Assembly: GCA_026389315.1 (NCBI GenBank)
Contig: JAPLIC010000066.1
Span: 1-64,000 of the forward strand
Reading direction: 5' to 3'
DNA from: Cyanobacteriota bacterium
GTDB taxonomy: Bacteria; Cyanobacteriota; Cyanobacteriia; PCC-6307; Cyanobiaceae
DNA length: 64,000 nucleotides
Shown here: in pieces, positions 26,626-36,089 of the stretch
Position numbering within the stretch: position 1 is the first letter of the stretch
How the letters are laid out: each line of letters starts with the position of its first letter
Notes under the pieces: model-generated
What the model saw: only the letters and a program-made list of their open reading frames with translations
What the model was told of the DNA's origin: nothing
The model's database searches: none
Position numbers and translations under genes: made by a program

Positions 26626-28179
26626 ATGCAGGACCCCAGTCTATCCAGCAACACCCCTGGCACAGCCTTGATGCAGGTGCAGAAGCTCCCGACGGGAATG
26701 GAGGGATTCGATGACATCCTTCATGGAGGTTTACCCATTGGACGTTCAACGTTGATTAGCGGGACTTCCGGGACCGGAAAAACTGTATTCTCGTTAAATT
26801 TCTTACATAATGGCATCCGGGATTTTAATGAGCCTGGAATATTTGTCACCTTCGAAGAGTCACCCCTCGATATCCTGCGCAACGCGGCCAGCTTTGGCTG
26901 GAATCTGCGTGAAATGGTTGAACAGGATAAGCTTTTCATCCTGGATGCCTCGCCCGATCCGGAGGGACAGGATGTGGCAGGTAGCTTTGATCTTTCAGGT
27001 CTTATTGAACGCATTAATTACGCGATTCGTAAGTATAAAGCCCGTCGCGTGGCCATTGATTCAATTACGGCTGTTTTTCAGCAATACGATGCTGTCTCCG
27101 TCGTACGGCGGGAGATATTCCGACTGATTGCCCGTCTCAAGGAGATTGGTGTAACCACCCTGATGACGACGGAGCGCATTGACGAATATGGTCCAATTGC
27201 CCGTTATGGAGTAGAAGAATTTGTCAGCGATAATGTTGTTATTCTCCGAAATGTTTTAGAGGGAGAACGTCGTCGTCGTACCGTTGAAATCCTCAAACTC
27301 CGAGGCACGACCCATATGAAAGGCGAATTTCCTTTCACCATGGGAGCCCATGGTGTCAGCATCTTTCCCTTGGGAGCCATGCGACTTACGCAGCGATCTT
27401 CCAATGTGCGGCTGAGTTCGGGGGTGCCACGTCTTGATGAAATGTGTGGCGGTGGTTTCTTCAAGGATTCGATCATTCTGGCCACAGGTGCAACGGGAAC
27501 GGGCAAGACTCTTTTGGTGAGTAAGTTCATTGAAGATGCCTGCCGCAGCATGGAGAGAGCAATTTTGTTTGCCTATGAAGAATCTAGGGCTCAGCTACTA
27601 CGCAACGCCACGAGCTGGGGCATCGACTTTGAACAAATGGAGCAGGATGGCCTGTTGAAAATTATATGCGCCTACCCAGAATCCACAGGATTAGAAGATC
27701 ACCTGCAAATTATTAAAACTGAAATAAGCGAATTTAAGCCATCTCGAATGGCCATCGATTCGCTTTCGGCCTTGGCCCGTGGCGTTAGCCATAATGCCTT
27801 CCGGCAATTTGTAATAGGGGTCACTGGCTATGCAAAACAGGAGGAGATTGCTGGGTTCTTTACGAATACATCTGAGGAGTTTATGGGTAGCCACTCTATC
27901 ACCGACTCCCATATATCCACTATTACCGATACCATCTTGCTACTTCAATATGTAGAAATTCGTGGCGAGATGGCCCGTGCTCTTAATGTTTTTAAAATGC
28001 GGGGCTCTTGGCACGACAAAGGAATACGCGAATTCGTGATTACAAGTAACGGACCCGAAATTAAGGATTCATTCTCTAATTTTGAGCGTATTATCAGCGG
28101 TGTGCCCCATCGCATTACCACGGATGAACGAACTGATCTTGGACGGATTGCCCGTGGGGTAGCTAGTGAGGAATTTTAG
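26626..28179 (+). CDS. kaiC: Circadian clock protein KaiC
   Basis: KaiC is the double-ring AAA/RecA-like ATPase, autokinase and autophosphatase at the centre of the clock. The 517-residue product has two P-loops, GTSGTGKT (CI) and GATGTGKT (CII), the paired catalytic glutamates FEES and YEES, and the phosphorylation pair at Ser431 and Thr432 within DSHISTITDT, numbered exactly as in S. elongatus. The C-terminal A-loop and tail (RGVASEEF) are short. Codon choice is AT-richer than in kaiA and surrounding genes. It converges with the downstream kinase gene with a 5-bp gap. Confidence 0.98.
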   Translation: MQDPSLSSNTPGTALMQVQKLPTGMEGFDDILHGGLPIGRSTLISGTSGTGKTVFSLNFLHNGIRDFNEPGIFVTFEESPLDILRNAASFGWNLREMVEQDKLFILDASPDPEGQDVAGSFDLSGLIERINYAIRKYKARRVAIDSITAVFQQYDAVSVVRREIFRLIARLKEIGVTTLMTTERIDEYGPIARYGVEEFVSDNVVILRNVLEGERRRRTVEILKLRGTTHMKGEFPFTMGAHGVSIFPLGAMRLTQRSSNVRLSSGVPRLDEMCGGGFFKDSIILATGATGTGKTLLVSKFIEDACRSMERAILFAYEESRAQLLRNATSWGIDFEQMEQDGLLKIICAYPESTGLEDHLQIIKTEISEFKPSRMAIDSLSALARGVSHNAFRQFVIGVTGYAKQEEIAGFFTNTSEEFMGSHSITDSHISTITDTILLLQYVEIRGEMARALNVFKMRGSWHDKGIREFVITSNGPEIKDSFSNFERIISGVPHRITTDERTDLGRIARGVASEEF

Positions 28180-28184
28180 TTAGA

Positions 28185-29519
28185 TTATTCTAGAAATATT
28201 GGCAAGCCGAATACATTTTTTCTCAATGTCATTGTTGCCCTTAGGCCGCCGATCTCACCCTGATCCAGCTTTAGCTGACCTGCGTGATCTTGGCAGAACT
28301 TTTCGACGATCTTTAGGCCCAGCCCTTGGTGAAGTTTTCTGGCTCGGTCCTTGGCATGGGTTTGGTAGGGCATGTGGGGAATCGTCGGCGACGATAAACC
28401 TAGACCTTGATCAGAAACTTGAATGGACAAAGTGTTGTTTTCTCTCCAGGCTTGGATGCGTACAGGAGGACGGCCGTGATCAAAGGCATTGTCGATTAAA
28501 TTACGTAAGGATCGCTCCATTCCAGTTGAATCAAGCTGCACAAGTAGTCGCGGCATGTTGACCGTTACCGAAGCGGCAGAGTAGCTGGCTATCACCCGTA
28601 AACAAAGATCATCAAGGGCTAATTGTTCTGATTTTAGACTGGCCTGATCTTGATCAGCCAATAGTACCAATTGCTCGGTGATCTTGCGCAGTTGCTCAAG
28701 ATCACTGTTGAGCGCCTTGATCGTCTGCGTTGGCTTGCCTTCGAGCTGCATTTCCAGGGCTTCGATCTGGAGTCCTATCCTGGTTTGGGGGCCGGTAATG
28801 TCATGGACGAGTCCGCGCAGCAGGATACGTCGGCTATCAGCAGAGCTATTGATTCCCTCCATGAGTCGATTGATGCGCACACTCATCAAGTGCAGCGGTG
28901 CTACCCCTTTTTCTGGAACAAGAGGGAGGGGTGGAATCACGGTCTCTGGAAGTCCATTAAGAACATCCATGAAGGGGATCTCAACACGGTTTTTCAAAAA
29001 TAGGATGATGCCGATAAGAACGCCAGCGGCCGTGGTAATAGAACGCAGCAGAGGCAGATACCAAACACTGCTGCCGCTGAGGCGGGCCGGACGATAAAGC
29101 CATACTGTCGGATCATACTGGGTGGCCAATTCAATCCAGTAACCACCCCACGGATCTTCAAGGGGAGGTTGGTCAGGCTGAAGACGGCGCTCCAATCCAT
29201 AGGTGCGTTTAAGATCAGTTGTGAGTAATTTTCCGAAACGACTTTGATCGCTCCATTCGCCTTCAGGGCCCGGTTTAGATCGCTTTAAAATGATACCTGC
29301 AGGCAAGCGATCTGGGGGAATTGTTTTAAGCACTTCTTCCATTAATGTGACACTAATGCTCATGCGCAAGCTGCTCTCTGCCACCACCTGAGGTTCTAAA
29401 ATAGTGCGCATCAGCACAACCAATAGAGCAAAGGCAATGCCACACCCGAGGCTGCAATAACTTAATAAATCCAACCAGTCACGACGATTCAGACTGGCTG
29501 CCGTGCCTTTGGCGCTCAC
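28185..29519 (-). CDS. Membrane sensor histidine kinase
   Basis: The 444-residue product has a transmembrane segment at about 21-41, an extracytoplasmic sensor region to about 152, a second membrane segment at about 155-175, a dimerisation helix with the phospho-acceptor His239 (GLVHDITGPQTRIGL), and a HATPase domain with N-box RSLRNLIDNAFDHG, G1 VSDQGLGL and G2 HQGLGLKIV. It lacks the KaiB-like domain of SasA, so it is not the known clock output kinase. It follows its response regulator by 3 bp on the minus strand and converges with kaiC. Confidence 0.88.
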   Translation of the reverse strand: MSAKGTAASLNRRDWLDLLSYCSLGCGIAFALLVVLMRTILEPQVVAESSLRMSISVTLMEEVLKTIPPDRLPAGIILKRSKPGPEGEWSDQSRFGKLLTTDLKRTYGLERRLQPDQPPLEDPWGGYWIELATQYDPTVWLYRPARLSGSSVWYLPLLRSITTAAGVLIGIILFLKNRVEIPFMDVLNGLPETVIPPLPLVPEKGVAPLHLMSVRINRLMEGINSSADSRRILLRGLVHDITGPQTRIGLQIEALEMQLEGKPTQTIKALNSDLEQLRKITEQLVLLADQDQASLKSEQLALDDLCLRVIASYSAASVTVNMPRLLVQLDSTGMERSLRNLIDNAFDHGRPPVRIQAWRENNTLSIQVSDQGLGLSSPTIPHMPYQTHAKDRARKLHQGLGLKIVEKFCQDHAGQLKLDQGEIGGLRATMTLRKNVFGLPIFLE

Positions 29520-29522
29520 GAC

Positions 29523-30245
29523 TTATGGTCCTTCTTCAAAGACAGGGGCCTCCAATCGGTAACCCTCACCCCTTACGGGACGGATCAGATCCTCTCCGCC
29601 GGTTAGATCTCGCAGGATTCGTCGCAGCCGGGAGATGCGCACATCAAAGGTTCGGCTTCGCTCCGGGTCCACCAGGCTACAAGTCAGTTGGGCAAGGGAT
29701 TGGCGGGAGACCACGATTTCTGGTTGCTGGCAGAAGGCCAGCAGGAGGTTGCATTCCCCCCGACTCAAGCGAATCTCATCCCCCTGGTCGGCAAGGATCC
29801 GTTGCAGGCCGGGGTCGAATCGCAGGTTGGCAAAGCGGAGAACGGCGCTTGTGAGAGATGACGGCTTGGTATGAGGTTGCTTTTGAATCAGATTTTGGAT
29901 TCGCAGTTGTAATTCACGGAAGAGGAAAGGCTTGCTAATATAATCGTTGGCTCCCGATTCCAGCCCCAGCACCCGATCACTCGGGGCCCCCATCGCCGAA
30001 ATCATCAGGACCGGAAAATGATGGTTACGGTTGCGCAGGCTGGCAAGCACATCAGTACCACATTTTTCGGGCAGCATTTGATCGAGCAGGAGGATCTCCG
30101 GAGATCTCTCAGCCAGGGCTGCTTCCATGCTGCGGGGGTGGTGAAAGGCTTGCAGATGCCAACCCTGCCGTTCGCATTGTTCGCCGATCAGGCGACAAAG
30201 TGCGAGGTCATCCTCAAGGATCCAAAGTTCTAAGGGATGGGCCAT
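29523..30245 (-). CDS. OmpR/PhoB-family response regulator
   Basis: The 240-residue product has a receiver domain with acidic pair (LEDDLA), phospho-acceptor Asp55 (LLLDQMLPEK), Ser/Thr in MISAMG and Lys in ISKPF, followed by a winged-helix DNA-binding domain (LSRGECNLLLAFCQQPEIVVSRQ and SRTFDVRISRLRRIL). The ATG at 30243-30245 is used; upstream residues are non-homologous. The DNA-binding recognition helix differs from RpaA/RpaB in the parts I can compare. It forms a two-gene unit with the downstream kinase. Target genes unknown. Confidence 0.9.
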   Translation of the reverse strand: MAHPLELWILEDDLALCRLIGEQCERQGWHLQAFHHPRSMEAALAERSPEILLLDQMLPEKCGTDVLASLRNRNHHFPVLMISAMGAPSDRVLGLESGANDYISKPFLFRELQLRIQNLIQKQPHTKPSSLTSAVLRFANLRFDPGLQRILADQGDEIRLSRGECNLLLAFCQQPEIVVSRQSLAQLTCSLVDPERSRTFDVRISRLRRILRDLTGGEDLIRPVRGEGYRLEAPVFEEGP

Positions 30246-30372
30246 CGAACCCGTGGCATGGGGAATGGGGTCACGTGGGACCTTTCCCAGGAATTCCAAA
30301 TTACCCCTGCGGCGGGTTGGTCCAAAGGGATCTGGCCAGGCAAGATGGCCTGATTGTCCTGCTCTGCCACCA

Positions 30373-30909
30373 ATGGTGTCGGCCAGACCCCCAGCCCCGC
30401 GGTCCCCTGGGACCGGTCGGCCCCGGACCGAAGGATCGCACGCCCCTTGGTGGCGTTGGTTGGTGTTCGGGCTCTGCTTCAGCCTTGGCTTTGGCTTGAC
30501 CCAGCGCCTGGGCCGGATGGGGGCCACCACGGCGGCGAAGGGGACAGTCCCCTCCTTTGCGGCTCAAGACTCCCCTGGCACCCGATTGGGGGAATTGCAA
30601 AAGCGTTTGGGAGTCGAGGGACACTCCCTGCGAGGTGATCTTGAGCGATTGGCGGAGGAACGGCGCCAGGAGGGCCAACGCCAGGAGGAGGAGAGCCGGA
30701 AAGCCACCGAGGAACAGCGGAGCCAGGAGCGTCAGGAGGCCGCCCAGAGGGAGGCGGACCGGATCCGTCTGGAGGCCCTGAACAAGGGTCCTGATCCAGC
30801 GGCCTCCAATCCCGAGTCAATCTTGCTGCCCCCTCCGACACCTGACCCCTCCGCGGCCCCCGAACCGGCGGCGATCACCTCGCCAGGGGCCGCCGCCAAC
30901 CCGCCCTGA
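30373..30909 (+). CDS. Single-pass membrane protein with charged coiled coil
   Basis: From the ATG at 30373 the product has 178 residues: a basic Pro-rich start, a membrane helix at about 30-46 (WLVFGLCFSLGFGLTQ), then a segment with LGELQKRLGVEGHSLRGDLERLAEER. A run of Glu, Arg and Gln (about 85-140) is a likely coiled coil, and a Pro/Ala-rich tail follows. I do not recognise a family. It is divergent from the response regulator and upstream of another small gene and the ABC1 kinase on the same strand. Confidence 0.6.
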   Translation: MVSARPPAPRSPGTGRPRTEGSHAPWWRWLVFGLCFSLGFGLTQRLGRMGATTAAKGTVPSFAAQDSPGTRLGELQKRLGVEGHSLRGDLERLAEERRQEGQRQEEESRKATEEQRSQERQEAAQREADRIRLEALNKGPDPAASNPESILLPPPTPDPSAAPEPAAITSPGAAANPP

Positions 30910-30942
30910 TCTGCCACAGTCGGCAGACGATCACCCTTGGAT

Positions 30943-31302
30943 ATGACCGCCCCCCAATCCCTCCTCCAGGCGGCCTTCAACCGTCTCAGTGCCAGGCTCG
31001 GCCATCGCCTGCTCGATTCGGCGGCCCAACTGGCCGAGCTGGCCCAGCAGGCACCGGGACAGTTTCAGCAGGAATGGTCGGTGTTCTGGGAGGAGGTGGA
31101 GGTGGAGGCCCAACGCCTGGAACGAGGCCCCTTTGCCGGTGGCACCACAGAGGCCCCCGGCGCTGCCGGCCCCACCTGGCCGTCCGCAAGCCCCCAGGAC
31201 CCGCCGCAACCTTCCTCTGACCCCCAGGAACTCATCGATGCGCTCAGGGCTCGGGTGGCGCACCTCACCCAACGGCTTGAGCAGGATCCGGGTCGTTCCT
31301 GA
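30943..31302 (+). CDS. Small helical protein of unknown function
   Basis: The 119-residue product starts TAPQSLLQAAFNRLSARLGHRLLDSAAQLAEL, with amphipathic helices throughout, EWSVFWEEVEVEAQRLE, a Pro/Ser-rich linker, and a C-terminal helix (LIDALRARVAHLTQRLEQ). Its stop overlaps the next gene's ATG (TGATG), so it is translationally coupled to the ABC1 kinase; a partner or accessory role is a reasonable inference only. Confidence 0.65.
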   Translation: MTAPQSLLQAAFNRLSARLGHRLLDSAAQLAELAQQAPGQFQQEWSVFWEEVEVEAQRLERGPFAGGTTEAPGAAGPTWPSASPQDPPQPSSDPQELIDALRARVAHLTQRLEQDPGRS

Positions 31303-32987
31303 TGCCGGCGCCTTCGCCCCCCCGATCGCCGCGGTGGTACCTGGGTCGGCCCTTGCGCATCTGGCGTCTGGCCCTGACCCTGGTGGCTCGCCTGTGGTGG
31401 GACGGCCGCCGCTGGACCTACCCCGGGGGCATGACCGTTGCCCGACGGCTTGGGCGCCAGCGACGAATGGCCCATTGGTTGACGGAGCAGTTTCTGGAGC
31501 TTGGATCGGCCTTCATCAAGTTGGGCCAGTTGCTTTCGGCTCGGCCTGACGTGTTGCCGGCCGATGTGGTGGAAGAATTGGCGCGGCTTCAGGATAATGT
31601 TCCGGCCTTTCCCTTCGCTGTCTTCGAAGCCATCCTTGAGGAGGAATTGGCGGAACGCTGCGCTGAGATCACCGACCTGGAAACCACACCTCTGGGATCG
31701 GCCAGCCTGGCCCAGGTGCATCGCGCCAGCCTGCGCAGTGGCCGCCAGGTTGTTCTCAAGGTGCAGCGCCCCGGTCTGGAGCGTCTGTTTCGGCTCGATC
31801 TGGAGGTGTTGCAGCAGGTGGCGGCAGTGGTGGTCTGGGCCCAGCGGTATTTCCGCTGGGGCGGAGCCAGTGATTGGGTGGCGATGGCGCGGGAATGCCG
31901 GCGCGTGCTGCTGCGGGAGCTTGATTTCCGTCTAGAGGCCGAACATGCCGCCCGCTTTCGCCAGCAGTTTCTGGAGGATCCAGGCATTCGCATTCCTGCC
32001 GTTGTCTGGGAGCTGAGTTCGCGGCGGGTTCTCTGCCTCGACTATGTACCCGGCATCAAGATCACCGACCGTTCGGCCCTGCTGCAAGCAGGCCTTGATC
32101 CGATCGCGATTGCCGAGAAGGGCGCCGCCAGCTATTTGCAGCAGCTGGTGCGATTCGGTTTTTTCCATGCCGATCCCCATCCCGGCAATTTGGCGGTGGC
32201 CGCCGACGGGGCGCTCATCTATTACGACTTCGGCATGATGGGGCAGATTTCCGAACGTCTGCGTTTGCGCCTCGGTCGCATGGTTAGGGCGGCCGTATCC
32301 AGGGATGCGGTGTCCCTGGTGGAGGAATTGCAGGAAGCCGGGGTACTGGCGCGGGGGATTGATCAGGGACCCGTACGTCGCATGGTGCGCCTGATGCTCC
32401 AGGAGGCCCTGACCCCCCCCTTCAGTGCTGACTTGATCAGCCGCCTTTCCGGCGATCTCTATGACCTGGTTTACGGGCAGCCGTTTCGATTGCCAGCCGA
32501 CCTGATTTTTGTGATGCGGGCGCTTTCCACCTTCGAGGGCGTCGGCAAAAGCCTGGATCCGGGCTTTAATCTCGTGACGATTGCCCGACCGTACCTGCTG
32601 CCCCTCATGACCTCCAGCGGCAACGGCCCCAGCGAACTTTTCAATGAGATCACCCGACAGGCTGCGGATGTGGGCACACGGGCCCTGGGCATTCCCCGGC
32701 GACTCGATGAAAGCCTCTCCCGGATTGAGCAGGGCGATCTGCAGGTCCAGATTCGTGCCGGGGAAACCGATCGCCTGCTGCGTCGCCTGGCCTTGACCCA
32801 ACAGATCAGTGGCCAAGCTGTTTTGCTGGGGGCCCTGGCCGTGGCGACGGCCTTGATGGTGGCCAGTCAACGGCCCCTCTACGGAGCCGTGCCGGCAGCC
32901 CTGACCCTGCCGGTGGGATGGGGCTGGCTGAAATTACAGGCCCGCCTCAAGCGCGAAGGTCGCCTCGACAATTTCAACGGCGCTTGA
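31302..32987 (+). CDS. ABC1 (ADCK/UbiB-like) atypical kinase
   Basis: The 561-residue product has all ABC1 family marks: the KxGQ motif (AFIKLGQLLSARPDVLP), the Ala-rich loop LGSASLAQVHRA that replaces the P-loop, the lysine in VVLKVQRP, ExD-type LLRELDF, the catalytic HADPHPGN and metal-binding YYDFGMMG. Two hydrophobic helices near the C-terminus (about 490-540) anchor it in a membrane. Family members support quinone (ubiquinone/plastoquinone) biosynthesis and lipid homeostasis. Cyanobacteria carry several paralogues and I cannot say which this is. Confidence 0.92.
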   Translation: MPAPSPPRSPRWYLGRPLRIWRLALTLVARLWWDGRRWTYPGGMTVARRLGRQRRMAHWLTEQFLELGSAFIKLGQLLSARPDVLPADVVEELARLQDNVPAFPFAVFEAILEEELAERCAEITDLETTPLGSASLAQVHRASLRSGRQVVLKVQRPGLERLFRLDLEVLQQVAAVVVWAQRYFRWGGASDWVAMARECRRVLLRELDFRLEAEHAARFRQQFLEDPGIRIPAVVWELSSRRVLCLDYVPGIKITDRSALLQAGLDPIAIAEKGAASYLQQLVRFGFFHADPHPGNLAVAADGALIYYDFGMMGQISERLRLRLGRMVRAAVSRDAVSLVEELQEAGVLARGIDQGPVRRMVRLMLQEALTPPFSADLISRLSGDLYDLVYGQPFRLPADLIFVMRALSTFEGVGKSLDPGFNLVTIARPYLLPLMTSSGNGPSELFNEITRQAADVGTRALGIPRRLDESLSRIEQGDLQVQIRAGETDRLLRRLALTQQISGQAVLLGALAVATALMVASQRPLYGAVPAALTLPVGWGWLKLQARLKREGRLDNFNGA

Positions 32988-32991
32988 AAGG

Positions 32992-33015
32992 CCCCAAGGC
33001 TGAACAGCCTTGGGG
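32992..33015. terminator. GC-rich hairpin after the ABC1 kinase gene
   Basis: CCCCAAGGCTG (32992-33002) pairs perfectly with CAGCCTTGGGG (33005-33015) five bases after the ABC1 stop. No good U tract follows on the plus strand, and only a short CCTTTC on the minus strand, so it is a likely but not classical terminator. Confidence 0.6.
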
Positions 33016-33494
33016 AAGGACAAGGTTGCCGCTCTCCATCAGGTTGGGCCCCACCAGGGTGCCTGTTCCAGACGGCCAGGTCTTGAGGTCAACCACGGCG
33101 AGTAAGGTGTTGGACTGGCCATGGCCGATTAAGGCCAGCGCCCTGGTCGCCGTAGGGGTATCCACCATCACGACCTGACCTGAGGGCCGCTTCAAGGTTG
33201 AAGGCAGGATCGGGCCAATCTGGTGCCAAAGCCATGGCCCTGGGAAAGGACCCGCCAGTTGCCGCTAACCAATCCAGATTGGCGGTGATCCACCCCGGGG
33301 CAAGCTCCGCCAAGGCGCAATAGAGATTGGGCAAGAGATAGGGGCGCAGCGGCATTTCAGCCAACGGCTATTGACCTGACTCGATCAGGAAGCGATGTCA
33401 ATAGTTTGGGACTATGATGTCAAACCCATCTTTAGTCGGACCTTGGCGTTGACTTTAAGCTGGCTGGAGACCTGAGGCTTGACTCGACTCGGCT
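33016..33494. other. Gap with possible degraded minus-strand gene
   Basis: No intact gene is recognisable in this stretch. Two overlapping minus-strand frames look protein-like: 33089-33364 (starting AEMPLRPYLLPNLYCALAEL, with APGWITANLDWLA) and 32974-33195 (with SGQVVMVDTPTATRALALIG). Joining them by one frameshift near 33180, where both frames read Ser-Gly, gives a plausible single chain of about 130 residues. This could be a pseudogene, or chance open frames in GC-rich DNA. The AT-rich part (33365-33494) carries no gene I can see. Confidence 0.25.
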
Positions 33495-33526
33495 AAAAAA
33501 AAGACCCATCAAAAAAGATGGGTCTT
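33495..33526 (-). terminator. Intrinsic terminator of the YidB-like gene
   Basis: On the minus strand AAGACCCATC (read as its complement 33517-33526 with 33501-33510) forms a 10-bp stem around six T/A loop bases, followed by a run of eight T residues (33495-33502 as A on the plus strand). Confidence 0.9.
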
Positions 33527-33569
33527 CACGCCTCACAAACCGATGGGGGCGCGTTCAATCCGTTGATTT

Positions 33570-33950
33570 TCAGGCGATGGGAGGGGTAGGGGGCAAGGCT
33601 TTGGCTGCCGCATCGGGCTCAATCTTGGCATCAGGGGTGAGACGATCGACCAGCTCGGGAAGTTTAGTGGCGATGTAATCCGAGGCTTGTTTGGTATCGA
33701 TCCCTAGCTTGGTAGCGAGGTCATGGATCGGACCACTGCCGAGAATCTTGTCAATTTGATCGGGGCTGATCAGGGCATTCTCTCCCGTACCCACCCAGCT
33801 GGCGAACAGTTCGTTGGCCCCGCCGTTCTGAAACTTTTGGGCTAGCCCTTGGAGGCCGCCGTTGGTTTTGAAGAAATCGTTGAGGGCCTGAGCCTTGTCA
33901 CCGGCGACGGAATTCACCACGCCGCCGATCAGGTCATCAATTAGGGCCAT
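33570..33950 (-). CDS. YidB-like (DUF937) protein
   Basis: The 126-residue product has the DUF937/YidB arrangement: LIDDLIGGVVNSVAG, GGLQGLAQKFQNGGANELFASWVGTGEN, ALISPDQIDKILGSGPIHDLATKLGID and YIATKLPELVDRLTPD. Function is unknown; members are small soluble proteins of many proteobacteria and cyanobacteria. I use the ATG at 33948-33950 as it fits the family; the frame is open 14 codons further. It has its own terminator. Confidence 0.88.
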   Translation of the reverse strand: MALIDDLIGGVVNSVAGDKAQALNDFFKTNGGLQGLAQKFQNGGANELFASWVGTGENALISPDQIDKILGSGPIHDLATKLGIDTKQASDYIATKLPELVDRLTPDAKIEPDAAAKALPPTPPIA

Positions 33951-34167
33951 GAAATTGGCAGCAGGGCTGCTAAGAATCAACGTCTTCAGCATATCGGCTA
34001 TCGGTTACCCGAGGGCCAGGCCCACCATACTTGCTCAAAGTTTGGCAAGAATTTGTCGGGTCGCCCGCAAGCAATGGGAGGCTTGGGCCCTGTGGGGCAG
34101 GGTGGGTCAAGTTGGGACGCTATAGATAGATCAACCAAGTCGAATCCCAGGGGTTGGGCGTAAGAAT

Positions 34168-36076
<1,909 letters not shown>

Positions 36077-36089
36077 GGTCAGCCTGCCC

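Noticed and set aside
28185..29519. The kinase next to kaiC as SasA
   Set aside because: SasA has an N-terminal KaiB-like thioredoxin domain and no membrane segments; this protein has two membrane helices and an extracytoplasmic domain.
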